A DNA stretch of 33,911 nucleotides from Pyrodictiaceae archaeon (GCA_027028845.1 JALVHV010000072.1:1-33911), one strand, 5' to 3'. Numbered from the stretch's first letter, positions 16,161 to 24,003 are shown. Translations and numbers: made by a program. Notes: generated by a model not told the origin, from the sequence alone.

Positions 16161-17540
16161 ATGATAGAGATGGGGAAGGGGCCTCGCTTACCGAGGTTTA
16201 CGAATGAGATACCCTTGGCTATTGAGGAGGAGCCTATATATTCCCAGGAGACGCCATGGGCAACCTACTTGCTCATTGCCATAAACACGATAGTGTACAT
16301 GATTACATCCGCCTCTTCGTTCTTTATGCAGTCAAGCGAGGACTGGATATCAAGGCTCGGCTTTATACCGCTTGGATTACTGAGTGACCCTGCCCACGTG
16401 TACAGAGTGTTTACGGCAATGTTTACGCATGCAGACATACTCCATATACTATTCAACATGTACTTTCTTTATCTTTTCGGGAGAGCTGTTGAACGAAGCA
16501 TGGGGCACTGGAGGTACCTCGTTCACTACTTCATCAGTGGCCTCGTGGCCGCGGTAGTGCATACAGTGTTCATGTTTCTATTAGCTCCTAGCGGACTAAG
16601 CATACCAAGCGTTGGCGCGAGCGGCGCAATAAGCGGTGTCCTCGGTGCATACTTAATGCTATACCCGGGAACGAGGCTCGCAGCATGCATGTTCTTCTTC
16701 ATAATACCCTTCTGTTTCGAGCTATCCGCGGCACTATGGATACTCTTCTGGTTCATGCTGCAAGTATTTGAGGGCTTCTACCTAGCAGCCTCTAGCGCCG
16801 TGGCATTCTTTGCTCACGCAGGCGGCTTCGTCGCCGGAATAGCACTGCTACCACTACTGATAGACAGGCACCGCCTAGCAGTACTACGCAGCCTCGCCTC
16901 TGCTAGGAGGCTCTTCGGCTTCATAGTGTTCATCCCGATGTACTACATACGACGCGGCCTAAGCCTAATGACGAAGGCTGTACTGCTAGTACTGATCTCA
17001 ATGCTGCTACTAGGCGCCCTAACCGCCTTCGTCTACACACCCAACAATTTCACAACAATGACCTATAACGTGCACTGGATAGGAGACGGGGCAGAAAACG
17101 CCTATCTCGGCATAATTAATTGGCACCGAGTACTAACTGCCGGAGACACCATTGATTCCAAGGTTTTACTAGACATACTTGCTAGCTCCGGTCTATTGTT
17201 TAACCCGCAGAAGAGCGGTACAATAATACCTCGCCTATTGGTTGGGCCAGCGCATATGACACTCTATCTTGGCCCAAGGTACAGCGTAGGTATAAGCTAT
17301 GTACTCTTCATAAAAGATGCTAGCTACACTGCCGAAGGAGTGCTCAAGGAAGCATCGATAAACGCTCAGGTAGTAACTCCGCGGGGCTCTGGCTCCCTAA
17401 AGGCTGCGCTAGAGCTCAAAGGAATATACAATGGCCTAGCTATACTCGAGCTCATGAACCTTGTATCGCTGATAGCTATCCTAGGCAGCATGATAGTAGT
17501 AGCATACAAGGACGAGGAGCTGGTAATAACGCCTGAATAA
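16161..17540 (+). CDS. Rhomboid-family intramembrane serine protease with C-terminal extension
   Basis: A 459-residue membrane protein. The rhomboid core has HILFNMYFLYLFG (His95, Asn99, oxyanion-hole positions), the nucleophile motif VGASGAISGVLG (Ser154) and the catalytic histidine in FFAHAGGFVAG (His219). Six membrane helices fall at about 32-50, 84-108, 119-141, 157-178, 181-203 and 212-232. A seventh helix (about 272-292) leads to an extra domain of roughly 135 residues, which ends in an eighth helix and a short tail (VVAYKDEELVITPE). Most rhomboids stop after six or seven helices, so this extension is unusual and is probably extracytoplasmic (inferred). ATG 16161 or ATG 16170 could be the start. 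AATAAAAT near 16100 may be the TATA box. It probably cleaves membrane proteins; the substrate is unknown. Confidence 0.88.
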   Translation: MIEMGKGPRLPRFTNEIPLAIEEEPIYSQETPWATYLLIAINTIVYMITSASSFFMQSSEDWISRLGFIPLGLLSDPAHVYRVFTAMFTHADILHILFNMYFLYLFGRAVERSMGHWRYLVHYFISGLVAAVVHTVFMFLLAPSGLSIPSVGASGAISGVLGAYLMLYPGTRLAACMFFFIIPFCFELSAALWILFWFMLQVFEGFYLAASSAVAFFAHAGGFVAGIALLPLLIDRHRLAVLRSLASARRLFGFIVFIPMYYIRRGLSLMTKAVLLVLISMLLLGALTAFVYTPNNFTTMTYNVHWIGDGAENAYLGIINWHRVLTAGDTIDSKVLLDILASSGLLFNPQKSGTIIPRLLVGPAHMTLYLGPRYSVGISYVLFIKDASYTAEGVLKEASINAQVVTPRGSGSLKAALELKGIYNGLAILELMNLVSLIAILGSMIVVAYKDEELVITPE

Positions 17541-17561
17541 AAAGACTGAAGGAATTAAAAA
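17539..17561 (-). terminator. T-run terminator after small membrane protein gene
   Basis: On the minus strand two T5 runs (17557-17561 and 17539-17543) follow the small gene's stop at 17585 within about 45 bases. Archaeal termination commonly uses such T-runs. Confidence 0.45.
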
Positions 17562-17584
17562 GGGGCTAGTCCTTACGGTTAACG

Positions 17585-17890
17585 CTATTTTTGTTCCCCT
17601 TTCTCGCTCTCCTGGAGCTCTTTTTCTAGCTTCTTTAGCTCCTCCTCCAGCTCTTTCTCTATTTCCTCGATGGGCTTAGGAGGCGGAGTTGTTGCTAACG
17701 TGTATCCTATCCAGGCAAGTATACCCATTACTGCGGCGACTGCTACGAATACTGTTATTTTTATCAATAATTCACTGAAATTATTGCTTAGCCCTATTAG
17801 TCCTGGATCAAATAGGGCTACCGCGTAGAATAGAATAACTATTATGCCTATGACTAGTAGGCCTATGCCTACTGCCTTATCGCTTACCGT
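17585..17890 (-). CDS. Small two-TM membrane protein with coiled-coil tail, non-standard start
   Basis: The frame codes for about 101 residues: a first membrane helix (AVGIGLLVIGIIVILFYAVALF), a short loop (DPGLIGLSNNFSE), a second helix (TVFVAVAAVMGILAWIGYTLA), a TTPPPKP hinge, and a charged coiled-coil tail (IEEIEKELEEELKKLEKEL). From the first TTG (17767) only the second helix and tail would be made, yet the upstream 41 codons clearly continue the hydrophobic pattern. They contain no ATG, GTG or TTG before an in-frame TGA. GGTGA (17897-17901) is six bases before an in-frame ACG (17890) and nine before GTA (17887). Either a near-cognate start is used or a one-base frame error separates a nearby ATG or GTG from this frame. 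Lies 58 bases after the TIM-barrel gene. Function unknown. Confidence 0.6.
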   Translation of the reverse strand, partial: TVSDKAVGIGLLVIGIIVILFYAVALFDPGLIGLSNNFSELLIKITVFVAVAAVMGILAWIGYTLATTPPPKPIEEIEKELEEELKKLEKELQESEKGEQK

Positions 17891-17947
17891 TTTCCCTCAC
17901 CCCTCATACTATGTACATGAACCTGCTTTTTGCCCGTTCACCCTGAT

Positions 17948-18775
17948 TCATGTTAGCCACTCTTTTAAAACGCTACGGGCATTATTAGCAGCTATAATAG
18001 CTTGCCCCTTGCACGCTACTACATCGTTGCTGCTGCAATCGGATTCTAGTACGACATAGCTTGCCTTGGACAGGTTTTCTGCACTAGGTGCTTCTAGCCA
18101 GTTTATAGATCCGCAGCCTATGTGGAGGTGCTCGTCCTTTTCCCCGTGGTTATCGTGTACATGTATGCATACGGGCTCTAGTGGCTTAATAGCGCGGTCT
18201 GCCGCGCTCAACGAATAGCCGTTAAGGAAGGCATGGCCTGTGTCTATACATGCTCTGAGCTTGGGGCTATCTATCTGGATTACAAGCTTTCTGAGAGCCT
18301 CTATTTTGTTGAGCGGCTTAGCTCCTGAAGAGTTCTCAACAGCCACTATGGGTAGGTCCTCTCGCTCCGCATAGTCTGCTAGCTCAGCAAAGAATCTCTT
18401 ATTCACCCACTCCGCTCTATAGCTACCTATTCTGCGTGAACTAAATCCGTGGAATACAACTATTTCCGCACCATAGCTCCCAGCTATATCAAGGAATATC
18501 TTTGCCTCGTCCACAGCGTGCTCTAGACCACGCCCTATGTATAATAGGAAGTAGTCCTCCCAGGGAGCATGTACGGTTACTGGTCTCACTCCAAGCCTTA
18601 CGGCTTGTAAGAGAGCAAGCCGCATAGTATTGGGTACTGAGGGGTAATCAATATCCATTCTCTCGACACTAGCATAGTTAATATCTATTAGCTCGAAGCC
18701 CATGCTGTGTAGCGCTTCGACGGCGTCAACGATATCTAGTGGTATTATCCGAGTAGATGCAACTAGTTTGGCCAA
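17948..18775 (-). CDS. Sugar-phosphate isomerase/epimerase-like TIM-barrel protein
   Basis: A 275-residue protein of the xylose isomerase-like/AP endonuclease 2 barrel family. Metal-site segments occur in order: VTVHAPW, VVFHGFSS, VAVENSSG (Glu), ACIDTGHA (Asp, His), VHVHDNHGEKDEHLHIGCG (His, Asp, His) and VVLESDC (Glu). Family members isomerise sugars or act as deoxyribonuclease IV; the short length and DNHG motif favour a sugar isomerase/epimerase, but the substrate is open. Start TTG 18775 is fixed by GGTGAG (18781-18786) five bases upstream, with no ATG nearby. Divergent from the MDR-like gene at 18866. The small membrane protein follows 58 bases downstream and may be cotranscribed. Confidence 0.83.
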   Translation of the reverse strand: MAKLVASTRIIPLDIVDAVEALHSMGFELIDINYASVERMDIDYPSVPNTMRLALLQAVRLGVRPVTVHAPWEDYFLLYIGRGLEHAVDEAKIFLDIAGSYGAEIVVFHGFSSRRIGSYRAEWVNKRFFAELADYAEREDLPIVAVENSSGAKPLNKIEALRKLVIQIDSPKLRACIDTGHAFLNGYSLSAADRAIKPLEPVCIHVHDNHGEKDEHLHIGCGSINWLEAPSAENLSKASYVVLESDCSSNDVVACKGQAIIAANNARSVLKEWLT

Positions 18776-18865
18776 TATGACTCACCTGCGCTACTCTCCT
18801 AGCTCTGTCAAGGGACGGGCCATAGTTAAAGTATGGCACGTACACTTCTCTATTAGTAAGAGGTT

Positions 18866-19777
18866 ATGAGGCGGTGGAACATGGAGGGCCTTGTAAGCGC
18901 TCTCATCATGGATGGCGGAGTAGTTAGGGTTGACAATGTTCCCCTTGTTGTCCCACGAGGCTATGTATTGCTCAAGACTCTGTGGGCTAGGTGGGGTAGC
19001 ATAGACGAGGCGATACGGAGAGGGCTATTGCCAGTAGATATGCCCGTGGTCGCTGGATATACTGGTGTCGGGGTAGTTGTTGAGACAGGTATAGGCTCTA
19101 ATACCGCATTAGCTGGTAAGCCTGTTAGTCTCGTAAGGATTTCCGAGAACTATATGCCTCCCGTTATCGGCCATGGCTTTATCTCACCATATACTGTTGC
19201 GCCTGGAGATCATTTAGCTATTGTTCAGCGTGACCCGAGCTATGTTATTCTACTCGACTCGGCTCTGGCTTGCGAGACCTTAAGGGTCTTAGAGATCAAA
19301 ACTCGCAGTGTCTTAGTACTAGGCTCGGGGATTTACGGCCTCTTAGCAGCCTACTTGCTCCATAGCACTGGAATAGAGTATACAGTGTTTGTTAGGAAGG
19401 ATAGTGCTAGTTATCAAGTTATTCAGGAATTGGGGCTAGCAACAACTCAGAGCCTTAATGCCCTAGACTCGGACGCCGTCGTAGCGGCTAGCCTTGATAC
19501 GTTGCTAGTAGAGGAGGCTGTGAAAAAGGCCGAGACGCGTATACTAGTCCTGCATCCTCTTATAGCGTATAGAGGCATGCCAGTGAGGCCCTTGGCAAAG
19601 AGCCTTGAGATCGTAGGGGTTGCTGGAGGAAAGGAGTTTGCTGGATGCGCTATGCGGCTTGTTAAAAAAGCTTGGAAAATACTATCCAGCTATATGTCCT
19701 TCGTGAAGGGGTTTATTCCGCCGCCTAGTGAGGGGCTTCCAGCCCTAGGTGTTGTCTACGAGGCTAGCTCTTCTTAG
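18866..19777 (+). CDS. MDR-like (zinc-less) NAD(P)-dependent dehydrogenase
   Basis: A 303-residue protein resembling medium-chain dehydrogenases. The N-terminal half has the GroES-like pattern VVAGYTGVGVVVETG, where classical enzymes have GHE(x)aGxVxxvG. The nucleotide-binding motif is VLVLGSGIYGLLAAYLL (GxGxxG at 153-158). The Glu of GHE is Tyr-Thr here and the early catalytic-zinc Cys is absent, so it is probably a zinc-independent reductase or a degenerate member. ATG 18866 (AGAGGTT just upstream) or ATG 18881 could start it. Convergent with the aminotransferase gene, overlapping its 3' end by 14 bases. No substrate can be assigned. Confidence 0.7.
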   Translation: MRRWNMEGLVSALIMDGGVVRVDNVPLVVPRGYVLLKTLWARWGSIDEAIRRGLLPVDMPVVAGYTGVGVVVETGIGSNTALAGKPVSLVRISENYMPPVIGHGFISPYTVAPGDHLAIVQRDPSYVILLDSALACETLRVLEIKTRSVLVLGSGIYGLLAAYLLHSTGIEYTVFVRKDSASYQVIQELGLATTQSLNALDSDAVVAASLDTLLVEEAVKKAETRILVLHPLIAYRGMPVRPLAKSLEIVGVAGGKEFAGCAMRLVKKAWKILSSYMSFVKGFIPPPSEGLPALGVVYEASSS

Positions 19778-20996
19778 ACTCTCGATACTCCTTTATTGAT
19801 TCAGCTATCCTCTTTACGCCCTCCCTAATCTCCTCGATGCTTGGGTAGCTGAAGTTCAGCCTCATTGTGTTATGGCCGCCTCCTCTCGGGTAGAAGGCGT
19901 CGCCTGGCACGTATGCTACGCCTTTCCGTATGGCTATGGTTAGCATTTCTCTGCTATTGATGTCCTCGGGAAGCCATACCCAGATAAACATCCCGCCTAT
20001 CGGCCTTGTCCACCTAACACCCTCGGGCATGTAGTCCTGGAGCGCGCCTATCATAGCGTCTCTCTTCTCGCGATAGAGCTGTTTTATGAACGGTATTCTC
20101 TCATCAATGATGCCTTTCTTCATTGCCTCGGCTGCTATGTACTGTGTAAATGAGGGAGTGTGTAAGTCTACACCCTGCTTGACTAGCTCTATCTTTGCCA
20201 CAATATCCTTATGAGCTATTACCCAGCCTACCCTCATACCAGGCGAGAGTATCTTGCTTATCGTGCTAGTGTAAACCACTCTGCCGCTCTCATCTAGTGT
20301 CTTGAGCGGCTTTACGTCTCTTTCCTCAAACGTTATGAAGCCATAGGGGTCGTCCTCGAACACTATGAGATCGTACTCCTCGGCTAGCTCCATTAAGTGC
20401 TTCCTTCTATCCATTGGCAGCGTTGTTCCTCCCGGGTTATGGCTAGTCGGTATCGTGTAGATCATCTTCGGCTTTATTCCCTGGCTCTTTGCCTCCCTTA
20501 GCCTCTCTTCGAGGATATCGGTTCTCATACCATCCTCGTCTATTGGCACAGTTATGAAGTTCACGCCAAGGCCCTGTAGTGCACTAAGCATGCCTAAGTA
20601 TGTTGGCTCCTCTGTTACTATGTAATCGCCTGGGTTTAGGAAGGTCCTTGCGACAAGGTATAGTGCCTGCTGACTACCCGTAGTAACTATTACATCGTCA
20701 TCAGGGTTTACTTTAACACCATGTCTCTCTGAGAACTCTTTCACGGTCTCTATGAAGAATCTTACTCCCTTTGTGGGGGCATATTGGAGGGCTTTGTCAC
20801 CGTATTTCTCGATAACCTCAACTGCTATCTCCGATATCTCCTTCTTGGGGAAGGTTCTTGGATCGGGTAGGCCGCCTGCGAAGCTTATTACTCCACCCTG
20901 TTCAACTATCTTTAAGAGCTCACGTACATCGGAGGCCTTGATCGATTTTGCTAGGTCCGAGAAGTACTTGGTATAATCCGTGATGCGTGACGGCAT
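19764..20996 (-). CDS. PLP-dependent aminotransferase, class I (MocR/LysN-like)
   Basis: A 410-residue fold-type I aminotransferase. Key sites: TTGSQQAL (about 105-112, phosphate binding), TIPTSHNPGG (Asn187), VFEDDPYGF (PLP-contacting Asp and Tyr) and TSTISKILSPGMRVGW (Schiff-base Lys248), with MRLNFSYPS holding the substrate-carboxylate Arg. This signature is that of archaeal/Thermus LysN-type 2-aminoadipate/branched-chain/aromatic aminotransferases with broad specificity. ATG 20996 follows GGTGAG at very short spacing. There are no biosynthetic neighbours, so the physiological amino acid is uncertain. Confidence 0.92.
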   Translation of the reverse strand: MPSRITDYTKYFSDLAKSIKASDVRELLKIVEQGGVISFAGGLPDPRTFPKKEISEIAVEVIEKYGDKALQYAPTKGVRFFIETVKEFSERHGVKVNPDDDVIVTTGSQQALYLVARTFLNPGDYIVTEEPTYLGMLSALQGLGVNFITVPIDEDGMRTDILEERLREAKSQGIKPKMIYTIPTSHNPGGTTLPMDRRKHLMELAEEYDLIVFEDDPYGFITFEERDVKPLKTLDESGRVVYTSTISKILSPGMRVGWVIAHKDIVAKIELVKQGVDLHTPSFTQYIAAEAMKKGIIDERIPFIKQLYREKRDAMIGALQDYMPEGVRWTRPIGGMFIWVWLPEDINSREMLTIAIRKGVAYVPGDAFYPRGGGHNTMRLNFSYPSIEEIREGVKRIAESIKEYRESKKS

Positions 20997-21126
20997 CTCA
21001 CACCATCCAGGTCTATAGCGTTAAGCATTGAGGCTTAATAACTAGTGCTCCATTTAAGGAGAGGGCTCCTGGGTAAACCGGATAAATTGTAATACCACGA
21101 GAGAAGCTCTCTAGGCGGCATAGGAG

Positions 21127-21888
21127 ATGGGTGAGTCCCTGCTAGCAAGGCTTGAGGAGCAGCGTCTACTCCTAGAGGCTATTAGTAAGGGTGAGTATTG
21201 CTGTCTCCGGCACGGGCTACCCTATGTAACGCCCTCAATACTTGCCTCGCAGACACTCTGTGAGAGGAAGGCAATAAACGAGCTCCTATCCTCGCCGCGC
21301 AAACCCGTATCCAATGAGGCTAAGGAACTCGTAAAAATAATTCTTAATACGAAGAAGAAGCTACCAAGGGTGCTGCCTGAGTATTTTTCGTTAGATGTAC
21401 CACTTGCCACGATTATCCAAGGCGTCCCGGTAATTGGTAGGCCGCATAGCATTGTTTTCGTAAAGGGTTTTGTACAAGCAATTGTTATCGGGAAAAAGAC
21501 GAGTAGGCCCGAGAAGCTTTACCTTAGTGACCGTGTGAAGCTATATGCATACGGCTTGCTTGCATCCAGGGCAGGGCTCCCACTGGGGTCTAGAACCCGG
21601 CTAGTACTAGTAGCTGCTAGGGATAACCAGCACCTAATAGAGGCTATTAAGAGCGTCAATCAATGGCTCCGAGCCGGTGCATCGCTTCCACCGAGATCGC
21701 GTAGCTACACTATTCATTTCTTGGCACATGACGAGGGCGTTGAGGAGGAGACTCTGGCACCCCTTCTCGCTTATTGGCGCGGTGACAGAGAGGAGTATGT
21801 CGAGCCTGGGCCGTGGTGCCGTAACTGTCCATTACGTGACTCATGTAGCGCTACTCGCTACAGAGCTGGGGAACTATATTATCAATAA
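21127..21888 (+). CDS. Cas4/RecB-like PD-(D/E)XK-fold protein with lost active site
   Basis: A 253-residue protein with the Cas4 Fe-S layout: an early Cys45 (TPSILASQTLCERK) and a C-terminal triad WCRNCPLRDSC (Cys231, Cys234, Cys240; Cx2Cx5C). The nuclease core is recognisable by spacing, but its residues differ: GRPHSIVFVKG has His107 where Cas4/RecB families have Asp, AIVIGKKT has Ile-Gly where the E-x-K Glu is expected, and DRVKLYAYGLLA has Lys in place of the QxxxY Gln. By eye alignment it therefore looks catalytically dead while keeping a probable [4Fe-4S] cluster. There is no CRISPR array or other cas gene in the window. ATG 21127 is the start. The 3' end overlaps the convergent membrane-protein gene by 38 bases. 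A structural or DNA-binding role is inferred. Confidence 0.65.
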   Translation: MGESLLARLEEQRLLLEAISKGEYCCLRHGLPYVTPSILASQTLCERKAINELLSSPRKPVSNEAKELVKIILNTKKKLPRVLPEYFSLDVPLATIIQGVPVIGRPHSIVFVKGFVQAIVIGKKTSRPEKLYLSDRVKLYAYGLLASRAGLPLGSRTRLVLVAARDNQHLIEAIKSVNQWLRAGASLPPRSRSYTIHFLAHDEGVEEETLAPLLAYWRGDREEYVEPGPWCRNCPLRDSCSATRYRAGELYYQ

Positions 21889-22363
21889 TGTAGTTAAAAA
21901 TCCTGGCAAATACTATGACGTGGAGCCCTAGCACAATAATGTTGATAAACAAGTCAACCATGCTCGTGCGTATCTTGCCTCTTAGCTTCTCGCAGTAGTT
22001 TGCTAGGAGCGATTCGACGTAGTAGAGTGATGCTATGAAACCAAGCGGGAATACCCCTATGATAAAGGATACAGGGTCTATTCTGGGCGCGTTACAGAAG
22101 CTAAGTACTCTCTTAGTGAAGCTATATAGCTCATATAACGCTGCTATTACCGCTGGCAAGCTGATAGCATAGAGGATTAGGAAGAGCTTTACACCAAGCT
22201 GGATAGAGACGCCGAAGTTGACTAATATTCCTGGGATGAACGTTGAGAATCCACTAAGTATAGCCGCTGTCATCACGCTATGTCTTGAGAGGCCTAGCTC
22301 CGCGTTAAGCAATACTTCTCTACAACTGGCCCTACTCTCGGCTACTGTCTTCTCACTAGGCAT
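21851..22363 (-). CDS. Hypothetical four-TM membrane protein
   Basis: About 170 residues, with four hydrophobic helices: AAILSGFSTFIPGILVNFGV, KLFLILYAISLPAVIAALYE, SFIIGVFPLGFIASLYYV and DLFINIIVLGLHVIVFARIF. The N-terminal 30 residues are hydrophilic and probably cytosolic. I recognise no family motif. Cysteines occur near each terminus and in the loop regions (SFCNAP, NYCEK). ATG 22363 or TTG 22375 could start it; a TATA box TTTTTAT (22405-22411, minus strand) predicts initiation near 22382, giving a very short leader in either case. It overlaps the end of the Cas4-like gene by 38 bases. Function unknown. Confidence 0.68.
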   Translation of the reverse strand: MPSEKTVAESRASCREVLLNAELGLSRHSVMTAAILSGFSTFIPGILVNFGVSIQLGVKLFLILYAISLPAVIAALYELYSFTKRVLSFCNAPRIDPVSFIIGVFPLGFIASLYYVESLLANYCEKLRGKIRTSMVDLFINIIVLGLHVIVFARIFNYIIDNIVPQLCSE

Positions 22364-22404
22364 CTCTGCTACCAAGACATGCCCCTAACACTGCTTAGCG
22401 ATAG

Positions 22405-22411
22405 ATAAAAA
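22405..22411 (-). promoter_or_regulatory. TATA box for the four-TM protein gene
   Basis: TTTTTAT on the minus strand, about 30-45 bases before the two possible start codons, as expected for a leaderless or short-leader crenarchaeal mRNA. Confidence 0.45.
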
Positions 22412-22439
22412 CTGTGGAACTAGGGAAAAATCACTAGTT

Positions 22440-22536
22440 GGCGGCGATGTGGATCGCCTGCGACGACGATACCGCAGCCCCACGCTTGGTTCCTAGGGGC
22501 TGCGGGGTGCTGATGAAGAGCCGTGCCGAAGCCGCC
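22440..22536. ncRNA. Structured GC-rich intergenic element, possible ncRNA or 3' UTR fold
   Basis: Between the KaiC-like gene and the four-TM gene lie three strong self-complementary pieces: GGCGAT-GTGG-ATCGCC (22443-22458), a perfect 10-bp stem CCGCAGCCCC (22472-22481) / GGGGCTGCGG (22496-22505) with a 14-base loop, and outer arms GGCGGC (22440-22445) / GCCGCC (22531-22536). The strand is undetermined. On the minus strand the first hairpin is followed by a T5 run (22426-22430), consistent with a structured 3' end of the KaiC-like mRNA. On the plus strand GCTGATGA looks like a kink-turn/C-box half, but no complete C/D or H/ACA arrangement is seen. Confidence 0.4.
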
Positions 22537-22550
22537 ACTCGTCCTTATCG

Positions 22551-23321
22551 TTACTCCGTGGATGTTAGTGCCTCTTCTACCACGCCTCTCCTTGTTACTC
22601 TTAGCACTTTGTTGTGGTAGATTATGATGCCCTTATCGGTTATCTCGAATGGATGTCTTCTCATGCTGTGCTTTGTTCCCCTCATCTTCCATACTATGAG
22701 GCTTCTCTTGAGCTCGCCGTCTATCTCGTCTAGGTCTAGCCTAATGATACCGTCTGCTGCGTGTTCTACGCCTGGGCCTCCGAACCCTCGCTCGGTTACG
22801 CTGACCTGGCTTACTAGGAAGCTGGTCGTGCCGAGGCCGCTTAGTACCCTCTTGAGCATCATTACGACGCTTCTAGCCACGCTCGGCTTTGTCAGATAGA
22901 GTGTTGACACTGAGTCTATTACTACTCTCTGTGCACCCGTATCCCTTATGGCTTCCTTTAGCACGTCTATGAGTAGGCCTACGTCGGTTGGATCCCTTAC
23001 TACGTATTTCTCGCGCTTTGCTGCCTCACCTATCCCGCCTGTGAAGGCATCGACTATCGCGAATGTTCCCTCGCGCTCGTAGGGGCGAACATCCCATCCA
23101 AACTGGGCCATGTTTATCCTTACTTGTACCGGGTGCTCCTCGAGCGCCACGTAGACTCCTGGCTCGCCTAGTTGTAGCCCGTTCCATAGATATTGCTGGC
23201 TCATAATCGTCTTCCCGGTACCAGGACCACCACTTAGCAGCACTACGTTCCTCCTAGGTATGCCTCCGTAGAGTATTTCGTCTAGCCCGGGGATACCCGT
23301 TTTGACGCGCTCTATGGGCAT
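22551..23321 (-). CDS. KaiC-like single-domain ATPase
   Basis: A 256-residue RecA-fold protein of the archaeal KaiC/RadA-like family. [17 protein letters not shown] opens the domain; Walker A is GGPGTGKT (31-38), the catalytic glutamates are in ALEEHP (61-62), Walker B is VVIDS (133-137), and the C-terminal part has [18 protein letters not shown], standard for the family. It has one domain, not the doubled KaiC of cyanobacterial clocks. Such proteins probably act as signalling ATPases; the partner is unknown. ATG 23321 is preceded by GGTGG eight bases upstream, and the TATA box TTTATATA (23382-23389) gives a leader of about 37 bases. Confidence 0.9.
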   Translation of the reverse strand: MPIERVKTGIPGLDEILYGGIPRRNVVLLSGGPGTGKTIMSQQYLWNGLQLGEPGVYVALEEHPVQVRINMAQFGWDVRPYEREGTFAIVDAFTGGIGEAAKREKYVVRDPTDVGLLIDVLKEAIRDTGAQRVVIDSVSTLYLTKPSVARSVVMMLKRVLSGLGTTSFLVSQVSVTERGFGGPGVEHAADGIIRLDLDEIDGELKRSLIVWKMRGTKHSMRRHPFEITDKGIIIYHNKVLRVTRRGVVEEALTSTE

Positions 23322-23381
23322 AACTATCCACCACCTGGGTCTGTGTATTTTCCTCCTAGATAGTAATACTGTTGAACCAGG

Positions 23382-23389
23382 TATATAAA
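23382..23389. promoter_or_regulatory. Symmetric TATA box between divergent genes
   Basis: TATATAAA reads as a good TATA box on both strands. Leftward it is placed to start the KaiC-like mRNA near 23358 with a leader of about 37 bases. Rightward it could start the DUF2299-like mRNA near 23411 with a leader of about 60 bases. Confidence 0.6.
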
Positions 23390-23471
23390 GAGAGCCCAGA
23401 CCAGTCTAAGCCAGATAAGGCAAGGAATAATACCCTACTGCTAGCTCTTAGGAACAAGGTGTAGCATTGTA

Positions 23472-23975
23472 TTGAGCAAGGCAGCTAACCAAGACACGGT
23501 TGCTAAGTGGCTAGGCGAGTCTGGGTTCCTCGTAGCACCCCTAAGCGCTCCCCTACCCTCAAACGCTTCCTGGGGGCTTCTCGTATCAACGCCTCCCCCA
23601 CTACAGATAAAGCTGCGCCTCTTGGGCCTAAAGAACGGCGACGTAATAGTAGGTGTCGGAGTGAACTTCTCCGAGAAACACGTAGAGGAGATCAAGGGGC
23701 TCAAACCAGCGGAGCGCGTTAAGCTATCAGCGAGAATCCTTAAATCTATACTCGAGGTCTGTCCATATTGCCGCGTAGCTCTAAGAGAAAGCCTACTAAA
23801 CCCAACAGCTATTGTGGCTGAGGTACTCGTCTCGAGAGAGGCTCTGAATAGGCAGCGACTAGTAGATGAGGCTGCCAGGCTTGTTAACGTGTTCTTAGTC
23901 GTTAATACAATCCTTTGGCAGGAATTCCCGCTCGTAGAGGTAGAGGAGTCCAAGCAATCCAACATCTTCATGTAA
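23472..23975 (+). CDS. Conserved archaeal protein, DUF2299-like
   Basis: A 167-residue soluble protein. The opening DTVAKWLGESGFLVAPL and the later STPPPLQIKLRLLGLKNGD and VSREALNRQRLVDEAARL fit the archaeal DUF2299 type (a small alpha/beta fold related to YbjN/type III chaperones), recognised by eye only. CPYCRVALR carries a CxxC. The start is TTG 23472 with AAGGTG upstream. An equally long frame on the opposite strand lacks protein-like composition and is ignored. Promoter as described at 23382. The next gene on the same strand, the antiporter, has its own TATA box and palindrome. No function is known for the family. Confidence 0.68.
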   Translation: MSKAANQDTVAKWLGESGFLVAPLSAPLPSNASWGLLVSTPPPLQIKLRLLGLKNGDVIVGVGVNFSEKHVEEIKGLKPAERVKLSARILKSILEVCPYCRVALRESLLNPTAIVAEVLVSREALNRQRLVDEAARLVNVFLVVNTILWQEFPLVEVEESKQSNIFM

Positions 23976-24003
23976 TCCAGGGAACCCGGTGGCTCAAAGG
24001 GGC

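Noticed and set aside
21127-21888. CRISPR adaptation locus suggested by the Cas4-like gene.
   Set aside because: No repeat array and no cas1, cas2 or other cas genes occur in the window, and the active site is lost.
23441-23971. A long open frame antisense to the DUF2299-like gene.
   Set aside because: Serine/threonine/arginine-rich composition and complete overlap with a protein-like frame on the other strand mark it as a shadow.
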